Below are positions 56,472 through 64,000 of a stretch of 64,000 nt of DNA, piece by piece. The position numbers and the translations under genes are program-made. Source of the stretch: Acidobacteriota bacterium (lineage in GTDB: Bacteria > Acidobacteriota > Terriglobia > Bryobacterales > Bryobacteraceae); assembly GCA_016201205.1 (NCBI GenBank), contig JACQDF010000030.1, positions 1 to 64,000 of the forward strand, in the 5' to 3' direction. Under the pieces are notes generated by a model. That model did not search any database, was not told the origin of the DNA, and saw only the letters and a list, made by a program, of their open reading frames with translations. Numbering within the stretch: the first letter of the stretch is position 1; the number at the start of each line of letters is the position of its first letter.

Positions 56472-57719
56472 ATGAACCGGCGTAACTTCCTCTCCCTTTC
56501 CCCGGCCGCCGCCTTAGCGGTCATGCAGCCCGGCAACCCGGTCCGTATCGCCATCATCGGCATGGGCTCGCGGGGCAGCGCGCTGCTTGGCGAATTCACC
56601 GCCGTCTCCGGCGTCGAAATCGCCACTGTGGTCGACCCCGATGGCAACCGCGCCGAGAAAGCCGCTGCCGCGGTGCTTCAGAAAACAGGCCGCCGGGCGC
56701 GCGTCGAATCCGACATGCGCCGCGTCTTCGACGACAAATCCGTGGACGCCGTCGTCATCGCCACCACCAACCACTGGCACGCGCTCACTGCTATCTGGGC
56801 CATCCAGGCCGGCAAGGACGTCTATGTCGAAAAGCCGGTGTCGCATAACATCTTCGAAGGACAGAAGCTGGTGGAAGCCGCCCGCAAGTACAATCGCATC
56901 GTGCAGGGCGGCACGCAGCGCCGCTCGAGCGGGCGTTTTCGCAAAGCGGTCGCGCTTCTGCACGACGGCGTCATCGGCGACCTTTACCTGGCGAAATGGT
57001 TTTTCCCAGGCAACCGCGACTCGATCGGCTTTAAACCCACCGAGCCTCCGCCCAACTGGCTCAACTGGGACCTGTGGCTCGGCCCCGCGCCCGACCAGCC
57101 CTACCACGCCAATCTTGTCCACTACAACTGGCACTGGTTCTGGGAATTCGGCAACGGCGAATTGGGGAACAACGGCATCCACCTGGTCGACATTTCCCGC
57201 TGGGGGATGCGGAAAGAACTGCCCGTCAAGGTGCACTCCTGGGGCGGGCGCTTCGGCTACCAGGACCAGGCACAAACACCGAACACGCAGAACGTCACCT
57301 GGCAGTATGCCGATGGCTCAGCGATTGTGGGCGAGATCCGCGGCCTCTATACCTCTGAGCCGATGACCTGGGATTTCTTCGGCTCCAAGGGACATCTGCG
57401 CATCGACACCGACGGCCGCTTCCGCTGGTGGCTTGGCCGCAACCAGAAGCCGGAACCCGAAGCCGAAGCGGCGCCCGAATCCAGCCACTACGCCAGCTTC
57501 ATCGAAGCCGTGCGAACGCGCAAGCGCGAATTGCTGAACGCGGAGATCCGCGAGACGCACCTGTCCACGGCGTTGTGCCATCTGGGCAACATCTCCTACC
57601 GGCTGGGACGGGAGCTGCGCTTCGATCCAGCCAGGGAAAAATTCGTTCAGGATGCGGATGCCGACAAGCTGCTGCGCCGCCAGTATCGAGCGCCTTACGT
57701 GGTCCCCGACAAAGTGTAG
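56472..57719 (+). CDS. Gfo/Idh/MocA family oxidoreductase
   Basis: RIAIIGMGSRGSALLGEF...VVIATTNHWHALTAIWAIQAGKDVYVEKPVSHNIFEGQKLVEAARKYNRIVQGGTQRRS. Confidence 0.95.
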   Translation: MNRRNFLSLSPAAALAVMQPGNPVRIAIIGMGSRGSALLGEFTAVSGVEIATVVDPDGNRAEKAAAAVLQKTGRRARVESDMRRVFDDKSVDAVVIATTNHWHALTAIWAIQAGKDVYVEKPVSHNIFEGQKLVEAARKYNRIVQGGTQRRSSGRFRKAVALLHDGVIGDLYLAKWFFPGNRDSIGFKPTEPPPNWLNWDLWLGPAPDQPYHANLVHYNWHWFWEFGNGELGNNGIHLVDISRWGMRKELPVKVHSWGGRFGYQDQAQTPNTQNVTWQYADGSAIVGEIRGLYTSEPMTWDFFGSKGHLRIDTDGRFRWWLGRNQKPEPEAEAAPESSHYASFIEAVRTRKRELLNAEIRETHLSTALCHLGNISYRLGRELRFDPAREKFVQDADADKLLRRQYRAPYVVPDKV

Positions 57720-57739
57720 GTTGGGTTGCCGGGCGTACA

Positions 57740-58705
57740 CTACTTGTGCTTCTTCCAGTAAACTTCGGGGCGTTTGTCCGGCCGAAGCTGCGGATTCGGG
57801 GCCACCATCCTCTCGTAGAGCTCGGGCCGACGCGCGCGAATGTAGGATCCGCCGCTGGCGAGCTCGAGCTTCTCCGGGATGAGGGTCGCGGTCACCACCT
57901 CATCGCCCAGCGAGCGGCACTCGGCGAGAATCTCGCCGTAGGGATCGAGAATCATCGAGCCGCCCGGCTTGATGGCGCCGCCTTCGACGCCGATGGGATT
58001 CGCGTAGAGCGCATACACCCCGTTCTCCCACGCGCGCGCAGGCAGCCAGCGCAGGATCCAGCCGCGGCCTTTGGGGCCATCAAACTCCTGGCGGCAGCGC
58101 ACCGGATCCCGCTGGCGATTGTGCCAGATCTCCGGCTCGACAACGCCCCGTCCCGGCATGGGGCTCGGCAGGCAACCGGTGACATGCGGCATCAGCACGA
58201 TCTGAGCTCCCATCATCGCCGTCAGCCGCACATTCTCGGGAAGATTGTTGTCATAGCAGGTCAGCATGCCGAAGCGCCAGCCAGCGTAATCGAAGACGTC
58301 GTAGCGGTCGCCGCACGTGATGTGCTCGCTGATGAACTCGTGGATCTTGCGATGCTTCGCGATCAACCCGTCGCGTGTCACGACCACCTGGCAATTGTAA
58401 AGGTGATCGCCGTCACGCTCGATGAGCCCGGCTGACACGGCGATGTCGAAGGAGGCCGCAATCCTCTGAAGCTTCTCGACGGAAGGGCCCGGCACGGGCT
58501 CGGCCAGCGCTTCCGTCCCGGCGCGCGTCAGCGTCTCCAGGAAAGTGTAGCCGGAGATCGAGCACTCGTGAAAAAGCACAAGCTGAGCGCCCTGCCGCGC
58601 AGCCTCGCCGCCCAGCCGCTCGATGATCGAGAGATTGTAGTGCTTGTCCTGGTCGCGCGTCTCGAACTGGGCGGCGGCCACCACCACATCGTTCATGCGA
58701 TTCAA
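57740..58705 (-). CDS. Nitrilase-superfamily carbon-nitrogen hydrolase
   Basis: VVAAAQFETRDQDKHYNLSIIERL...LVLFHECSISGYTF...KHRKIHEF...GMLTCYDNNLPENVR. Confidence 0.9.
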   Translation of the reverse strand: MNRMNDVVVAAAQFETRDQDKHYNLSIIERLGGEAARQGAQLVLFHECSISGYTFLETLTRAGTEALAEPVPGPSVEKLQRIAASFDIAVSAGLIERDGDHLYNCQVVVTRDGLIAKHRKIHEFISEHITCGDRYDVFDYAGWRFGMLTCYDNNLPENVRLTAMMGAQIVLMPHVTGCLPSPMPGRGVVEPEIWHNRQRDPVRCRQEFDGPKGRGWILRWLPARAWENGVYALYANPIGVEGGAIKPGGSMILDPYGEILAECRSLGDEVVTATLIPEKLELASGGSYIRARRPELYERMVAPNPQLRPDKRPEVYWKKHK

Positions 58706-58739
58706 CGCAACTCTAGCATGACGGTTTGGGGAATTGAAT

Positions 58740-58817
58740 TGGCGTCCCCGACGGGATTCGAACCCGTGTTATCGCCGTGAAAGGGCGGTGTCCTAGGCCG
58801 GGCTAGACGACGGGGAC
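58740..58817 (-). tRNA. tRNA-Glu (TTC), CCA encoded
   Basis: Reverse strand GTCCCCGTCGTCTAGCCCGGCCTAGGACACCGCCCTTTCACGGCG...GGGTTCGAATCCCGTCGGGGACGCCA. Confidence 0.95.
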
Positions 58818-58888
58818 GCAAAGAAGGCAGGCCTTGCACTTTCTAATCTATCATCTCGATCCAGCCTGTCTCAACTTGAGGGCGGAGC

Positions 58889-59212
58889 TTACAGCGTCTT
58901 CAGATAAGCGATGACGTGGTTTTTCTCTTCGTCGCTGAGGATTTCTTTGTAGGCTGGCATGCCGTTGCCGCCTTCGTTGATGACGCCGCGGACGGTTTCC
59001 TCGGTGGGCTTCTTGCCGTTGTTGAGCTTCGCCTTCTTGAAAAGCCCCTTCAGGCCAGGGCCCATTTTCTTTTCCTCGCTGTCGGCGTTGTGGCACACGC
59101 CGCACTGCTCGAATAGTTCTTTGCCCTTGTCCGGGTCGCCTTTCTGGAAGCCAGAGAGCAGATTGGCTGCAAGCACCACGGCGACACTGGCGGGGATCAA
59201 CTTCTTCAGCAT
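58889..59212 (-). CDS. Small c-type cytochrome
   Basis: Signal peptide; KGKELFEQCGVCHNADSEEKKMGPGLKGLF...GNGMPAYKEILSDEEKNHVIAYLKTL. Confidence 0.92.
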   Translation of the reverse strand: MLKKLIPASVAVVLAANLLSGFQKGDPDKGKELFEQCGVCHNADSEEKKMGPGLKGLFKKAKLNNGKKPTEETVRGVINEGGNGMPAYKEILSDEEKNHVIAYLKTL

Positions 59213-59291
59213 GGAGTACCCAGATCCTCCTCAAGGATGTAGAGTGGTCGCTATTAGTTTAGCGCATCGGAAGGCGTGCTAGCCTGAAGCG

Positions 59292-60344
59292 GTGCGCCCG
59301 GCGATCCTCCTGTTCGCCAAAGCCCCCGTGGCTGGCAGGGTCAAGACACGGCTATCGCCGCACCTGACACCCGGGCAGGCTGCCGCTCTGCACGAGCGAA
59401 TGGTATCCGACACGTGGAGCCGGCTGGAAGGGCTGGGTGATCTCGAGTTGCATACCGACGTAGCCACCGAGGCCTGGCCGCAAGCGGCTGTGCGAAGACT
59501 GCAAGTAGAAGGCGACCTCGGCGCGCGGATGTACCACGCGCTCGAGGCGGCTCTCGGCCAGGGCCGACCTCGAGTGATGATCGCCGGCAGCGACGCGCCG
59601 CAGCTTCCCGCGGCGCAGTTACGCGACTTGCTGAACGCTGATGCCGACGTGGCTTTGGGGCCTACCGAGGATGGCGGCTATTATGCGATTTCCTGCCGCC
59701 GCATCCATCCGCGCATGTTCGAAGGCGTGCGCTGGTCCACGCGCTCGGCTCTCAGTGACACCGCCGCCGCCGTGCTGCGCTGCGCGCTCAGCGTGCATGT
59801 CGGCGCTCCATGGTACGACATCGATACACCGGAGGATCTCGGCCGGCTGCCGGAATCCTGGAGAATGGAGCTTTGTATGCCATTGAAGGAAGGCGATCCC
59901 GCCCCGGCCATCCCGCTTCTCACTGATGAAGGCGCGGCGTTTGACTGGGCCGGTATCACCGGCCGTAACGCCGTGCTGTTCTTCTATCCACGGGCGGACA
60001 CGCCGGGTTGAACGGTGGAGGCGTGCGAGTTTCGCGACGCAATCTCCGATTTTCAAGACCTCGATGCGGTGATTCTCGGCATCTCCGGGGACACCGTCCA
60101 GGCGCAGGCGAAGTTCAAGAGGAAATACAACCTGCCGTTCGCGCTGCTGTGCGACACCGAGCATCGGGCTGCCGAAGCCTGCGGGGCGTGGGTGGAGAAG
60201 AACATGTACGGCAAGAAGTCCATGGGGATCGCCCGGACGACGCTGCTGATCGGCAAAGATGGCCGCGTCCGGAACATCTTCCGCAATGTAAGAGCGGCCG
60301 GTCACGCCGAGCAGGTGAAGCAGGCGCTGGCGGCGTTAGCGTGA
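59292..60344 (+). CDS. Putative fusion selenoprotein: DUF2064/TIGR04282-like transferase + BCP-type peroxiredoxin with Sec at the peroxidatic position (TGA 60009-60011)
   Basis: MRPAILLFAKAPVAGRVKTRLSPHLTPGQAAALHERMV...GSDAPQLPAAQL...LGPTEDGGYYAISCRR...DIDTPEDLGRLPESWRMELCMPLKEGDPAPAIPLLTDEG...AVLFFYPRADTPG[U]TVEACEFRDAISDFQDLDAVILGISGDTVQAQAKFKRKYNLPFALLCD.... Confidence 0.8.
60021..60040 (+). promoter_or_regulatory. Candidate bacterial SECIS hairpin
   Basis: GCGT-GCG-AGTTT-CGC-(G)-ACGC: stem with one bulge, AGUUU loop starting 17 nt after the TGA. Confidence 0.55.
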
Positions 60345-60390
60345 AATTGCGCCGGCAACGCCGGACGTGCTAGCTTGAGAGTGTTCCGCT

Positions 60391-60467
60391 GCGCCTGTAG
60401 CTCAGTTGGATAGAGCGTCTGGCTACGAACCAGAAGGCCGGGTGTTCGAGTCACCCCAGGCGCACCA
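60391..60467 (+). tRNA. tRNA-Arg (ACG), CCA encoded
   Basis: GCGCCTGTAGCTCAGTTGGATAGAGCGTCTGGCTACGAACCAGAAGGCCGGGTGTTCGAGTCACCCCAGGCGCACCA. Confidence 0.95.
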
Positions 60468-60490
60468 TAGAATCAACGGCTTAGCTGCAC

Positions 60491-60738
60491 TTAACTGGAC
60501 TGGAACAAGATCGGACGTACGTGCTGGCGTAGCCGGACAAGCTCGCTTGCATTGTGCCGAAGGAGATTGTCCTCCCAAATTGTGTCAATTTCTTGACGAC
60601 AATCTTGCGCCATCGCCAGACCGATTGCCTCGTAGGAACAGGCTGCTCCAAACCCAGGAGAAAGCCGTTTGCCAATTGGCGATTGGCATCGTCTTCGGGC
60701 AGCACCAAGACGTGTGGCTTATACTTATTGACACTCAT
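60491..60738 (-). pseudogene. Internally deleted and frameshifted partner gene of the adjacent AAA ATPase
   Basis: N-term MSVNKYKPHVLVLPEDDANRQLANGFLLG in one frame; C-term FGAACSYEAIGLAMAQDCRQEIDTIWEDNLLRHNASELVRLRQHVRPILFQSS* in another frame; start overlaps ATPase stop. Confidence 0.55.
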
Positions 60739-61844
60739 GGCTCCACGTCGCCGCGGACCAGGGCGCCAACGAGATCCCCGCTGACTTCGATTTCGTCGAG
60801 CGGACGCACGATCGTGGGCTCAAGATGGCTTTTCCTGTAAAGCACAAGTGTGTTCTCGTCGGAAAAACGGCGGATCGCTTCGGGGTTGTGTGAAGTAGCG
60901 ATGAACTGACCGCCAGACTGGAAAGCTTTGCGCAGAGCCAGCACAAAGTGGCCAACTTCGGACAGTGCCAGGTGACTGTCAGGTTCATCCCAGAAACACA
61001 ACAGCGGGCCATAAGCGTCGTTTGCGGCAAGCACCAGGGCGCATATCATGAAACATTTTTCGCCGTCGGCCAGATCCTCAAAAGGAAGGTTCACGCTCCC
61101 CTGGTCGTTGGAAAACTGGACGACTAACCTGCGAGAGTCTTTGCCGTCCGCCGGATTCTTGATGTCCTTGAGGTCGGGCATCACTTGCCTGAGATAGTCG
61201 TCGATCTTGGTATACGCGGATGGGGCGTAAGCCAGGAGACCTGAAAACCAAGCGCCAAAGTCTGTGACCTGAAGATTCGGCTGCAGCATCTCTTCTTTGG
61301 AGTCTCCTCGAATCAGGCTGGGCGTTGGCCGAAGTATCAGCATCCGAGCAAGCCACTGCTTGAAGACGGATAAGGGATCGTTCGTCGATTGTTGCTGAAT
61401 TATCGGGAGAGCCATCAGGTGCCAGTCGATTCGGAAATCGGCCTCTTTCTCCTGGCCTGCTCTTGCAAGATGCACCTGCGCCAATTCTCGGGTGTAGACA
61501 GGCTTGCCGCCAACCGCGAGCTTCTCTTCGCGTACGCGAAGTTCTTTGAACCCTTTCGGGAGTTCGAGAGCAACAACGTACTGGTAGATCTCGGCTTCCA
61601 GCTCGACTTCGATTTCAAATCGCGTAGGCACATCTGTGCGTCCACGAGCAATGTCCTTCGGCTCAATCAGATCGCCCACTCGGTTCGTACCTCGCGCGAT
61701 CTTCTGTAGAATCTCCAACGCAAGGCCAACCGTTGTCTTGCCGGAGCCGTTGTTTCCAATCAGGAGCACGGACGACCGGCCCGAGACTGGCAACTCGAAG
61801 TTTTCCAGGCAACGGAAATTATGAACGTAGAGGCGACGGATCAC
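60735..61844 (-). CDS. AAA family ATPase (AAA_21/OLD-like, SMC/ABC-type)
   Basis: IRRLYVHNFRCLENFELPVSGRSSVLLIGNNGSGKTTVGLALEILQ...PFEDLADGEKCFMICALVLAANDAYGPLLCFWDEPDSHLALSEVGHFVLALRKAFQSGGQFIATSHNPEAIRRF. Confidence 0.88.
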   Translation of the reverse strand: MIRRLYVHNFRCLENFELPVSGRSSVLLIGNNGSGKTTVGLALEILQKIARGTNRVGDLIEPKDIARGRTDVPTRFEIEVELEAEIYQYVVALELPKGFKELRVREEKLAVGGKPVYTRELAQVHLARAGQEKEADFRIDWHLMALPIIQQQSTNDPLSVFKQWLARMLILRPTPSLIRGDSKEEMLQPNLQVTDFGAWFSGLLAYAPSAYTKIDDYLRQVMPDLKDIKNPADGKDSRRLVVQFSNDQGSVNLPFEDLADGEKCFMICALVLAANDAYGPLLCFWDEPDSHLALSEVGHFVLALRKAFQSGGQFIATSHNPEAIRRFSDENTLVLYRKSHLEPTIVRPLDEIEVSGDLVGALVRGDVEP

Positions 61845-62059
61845 AAGAGAATGATAACGCGCTTGGCGGCTGAAAACAGAAGCTTGCCTTCTCGTTCTGA
61901 ACGCCAGCCTCCGTATGGATTCCACTTTAAAACCGCCCGCCCATTTCGCTGCGGTTGACCAGGGCCGACGGCCTCAGATATGCTGTTAGAAGCGCTCGAT
62001 GTGGCCGACACCACTTTGCTACAGCGCTCTCGTCAAACAAAAGGAAATTGGTGTAAGGA

Positions 62060-62326
62060 ATGGCAAATACGTTTTCTGCGCTGAAACGGATGCGGATGAC
62101 CAGGCGGCGGACGGAAGTGAACCGCCAGCGTAAGTCGCGGCTGCGGCATCAGATCCGCTCGTTCCGGCGTCTGCTGGATGAGAAGAATGTGGCCGGAGCG
62201 AAGGCCCTGCTGCCGGAGACTTTTTCCGTCATTGACCGCGCGGCCAGGTGGGGCATCATTAAGAAGAACACTGCCGCCCGCTACAAGTCCCGTCTAACCG
62301 GGCGTCTGTCGAAGGCCGCCGCGTAA
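62060..62326 (+). CDS. rpsT: 30S ribosomal protein S20
   Basis: [40 protein letters not shown]...[29 protein letters not shown]. Confidence 0.92.
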   Translation: MANTFSALKRMRMTRRRTEVNRQRKSRLRHQIRSFRRLLDEKNVAGAKALLPETFSVIDRAARWGIIKKNTAARYKSRLTGRLSKAAA

Positions 62327-62331
62327 GATCG

Positions 62332-64000
62332 CTACGGCGCCGGACGCGCCCGCGCCGGTCCCCGCAGCACCGCATTCAGGAACAGCACATTCATCCCATC
62401 CATGAACGCACGGAAGTTGGGGTCCGCGGTAAATGCGATGATCTGCCCGCGGCCCTCGCGCTGCACCACCAATAAGGGCTTATAGGCAAGCTGCTTTCGA
62501 TTGTCCTCCCACATGTAGCCGGAAGCGGCCACCTCCTCCGGCCCGGCGAAGACGGCAGCGTTCACACCCTTGTCCAGCTTGATGGGCGTGAAAATGGCGC
62601 GGCCGTCGACCATGGCGTAGACGGAATCGCCCGCGCCGGCGGTCAGCCAATGTTCCGGATCCAGCTTCGCTTTTGCCAGAACGCCCGCGACGGGGTCAGG
62701 CAATTCGGCGTCGGCCTGGATCGCCTTGTCGAACTCCTCCTGTTTGATGAAGAGCTTGCCGGGAACGCGGGTTTCGCTGGGATCCGGTTTCTTGGGCGGC
62801 TCGCCTTGCCGCACCCGGTTCTCCTGCGAAATCGCGAGCAACGCGACGCGAGGATCGGCGAGATAGCCGGCGCCGCCGCCTCCCAGCGCAATGAGCGTGC
62901 CACCGGCGGAGACCCAATCTTTGATGCGGCGTGCTCCGTTGGCGCCGAGCACCGCGTTGTAGCCATCGCCAAAACCGGCATCCGGCAGGATCAGCACATG
63001 AAAGCGGGCCAGATCGGCTGAGGCCAGTTGCTGCGTGCGGACGGGGGTCACCGGGAGGCCATACTGGCGCTCGAGAACAAAGCGGGTATGGCCGGCGGAT
63101 CCCGGCGACGTGGGCCGGTCCCAGGCCAGCGCCACTTCCGGTTTTCTCAGCGGCATTACGTTGCGGCTGCCGAAGTTGACGCCGTCGTCGACCCAGCCGG
63201 TGCCGGTGGCGTAGACATCGACACCGTGCTCAGCGGCGAGTTTCGCCAGCGTCTCGACCAGCGCATCCGGATTCTCCTTCACTTTGAAGATGAGCGTACC
63301 GGCGCCGTAGTTGCGGCCATTTTGGATAAAGGCTTTATCGCTGCTCCAGGCGCGATAACCCTGCTTGAGGGCGGCGATCACCAAGCGGCCCGCCCCGGAA
63401 GAGCCCCAGGGAACAAGAAGCGCGACAGTCGCTTTGCCACCCACGATCTTGCCCTGCGGCATCACTCCGGCCCTCACCGGCTCGAAGGCTCCTGCCGTCG
63501 TCGAGCCGCTCGAGATCAGCTCGACCGAATAAAGCAATGGCAGCGACCAGGCGGTGACGTCGTAGATCTCATCGGGCAGCTTGCGGGCGCGGCGGCGCTC
63601 CTGTTCCTGAATGAACTTTTCCTCCATCGGGACGTTGCGATCGAGCAGGACGCGGATGAGGCGTTTGGAAGGCTGGGCGAGCGGAATCACGTAACTGCCG
63701 GCGGGCAGCTCGCGGTTCTGCACTTTCACCGGCGCGGTTGCCCGTTTCACCTCGATGCCCTGCTCAACCGGCAGGCCGGCCAGCTTGTCAACAGCGGTGA
63801 CGTTGCCGGTGCGTGGCAGAACATACTCGCGCACCGGCTCTTTGCCGCCTTCCTCGATCCCATTCTGGCGGAAGCGGTAGAACTTCTCGAGAAACTTTTC
63901 CCGGTGCTGGGCGGCTGCTTCCAGCGTGGACAGGGAGGCGACAAAATGCCGCCGCACGGTGTCGCGGAAATGGAAGACGGTCTCATCCGTCTTGCGCATC
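62332..64000 (-). CDS. Zinc carboxypeptidase (M14)-like protein, C-terminal part; extends beyond window
   Basis: Long open frame reaching the window edge; glutamine-amidotransferase-like segment (FHVLILPDAGFGDGYNAVLGANGARRIKDWVSAGGTLIALGGG) as in acidobacterial M14 proteins. Confidence 0.65.
   Translation of the reverse strand, partial: MRKTDETVFHFRDTVRRHFVASLSTLEAAAQHREKFLEKFYRFRQNGIEEGGKEPVREYVLPRTGNVTAVDKLAGLPVEQGIEVKRATAPVKVQNRELPAGSYVIPLAQPSKRLIRVLLDRNVPMEEKFIQEQERRRARKLPDEIYDVTAWSLPLLYSVELISSGSTTAGAFEPVRAGVMPQGKIVGGKATVALLVPWGSSGAGRLVIAALKQGYRAWSSDKAFIQNGRNYGAGTLIFKVKENPDALVETLAKLAAEHGVDVYATGTGWVDDGVNFGSRNVMPLRKPEVALAWDRPTSPGSAGHTRFVLERQYGLPVTPVRTQQLASADLARFHVLILPDAGFGDGYNAVLGANGARRIKDWVSAGGTLIALGGGGAGYLADPRVALLAISQENRVRQGEPPKKPDPSETRVPGKLFIKQEEFDKAIQADAELPDPVAGVLAKAKLDPEHWLTAGAGDSVYAMVDGRAIFTPIKLDKGVNAAVFAGPEEVAASGYMWEDNRKQLAYKPLLVVQREGRGQIIAFTADPNFRAFMDGMNVLFLNAVLRGPARARPAP

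Overview
The window looks like high-GC chromosomal DNA from an Acidobacteria-type genome (Solibacter/Bryobacter-like: Oar-type TonB receptors, ADOP-type MacB permeases, DUF1259, Gfo/Idh/MocA and TIM-barrel sugar enzymes). Most of it is ordinary: dnaE, accA, addB/addA, HtrA/DegP protease, citrate synthase, rpiB, glyA, a CusBA/CzcBA-TolC-type RND efflux operon, an ECF sigma/DUF4384 pair, rpsT and three tRNAs (Asp, Glu, Arg). The strongest unusual signal is two independent in-frame TGA codons, each exactly at the catalytic cysteine of a thiol-redox protein. (1) A thioredoxin-like protein at 37363-37899 reads ...FILTT-[TGA]-THCQ... (UxxC). (2) A peroxiredoxin domain at 59877-60344 reads ...FYPRADTPG-[TGA]-TVEACEF.... 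Each TGA is followed at bSECIS-like distance by a short hairpin with a GU/GGU loop, so both are best read as selenoproteins that the ORF track splits. The peroxiredoxin is also in frame, with no intervening stop, with an upstream DUF2064 'rSAM/selenodomain-associated' transferase, suggesting a possible fusion selenoprotein. Other notable items: an internally deleted partner gene beside an AAA ATPase next to tRNA-Arg; a diverged tandem duplication of the addA 3' end/next-gene start; a response-regulator stub upstream of the RND operon; two copies of a palindromic dispersed repeat; two genes apparently split by frameshift; a SUMF1-like/alpha-beta hydrolase fusion lacking the FGE cysteines; and degenerate REC and GGDEF domains. 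All calls come from reading the sequence and recalled family knowledge; no searches were run.
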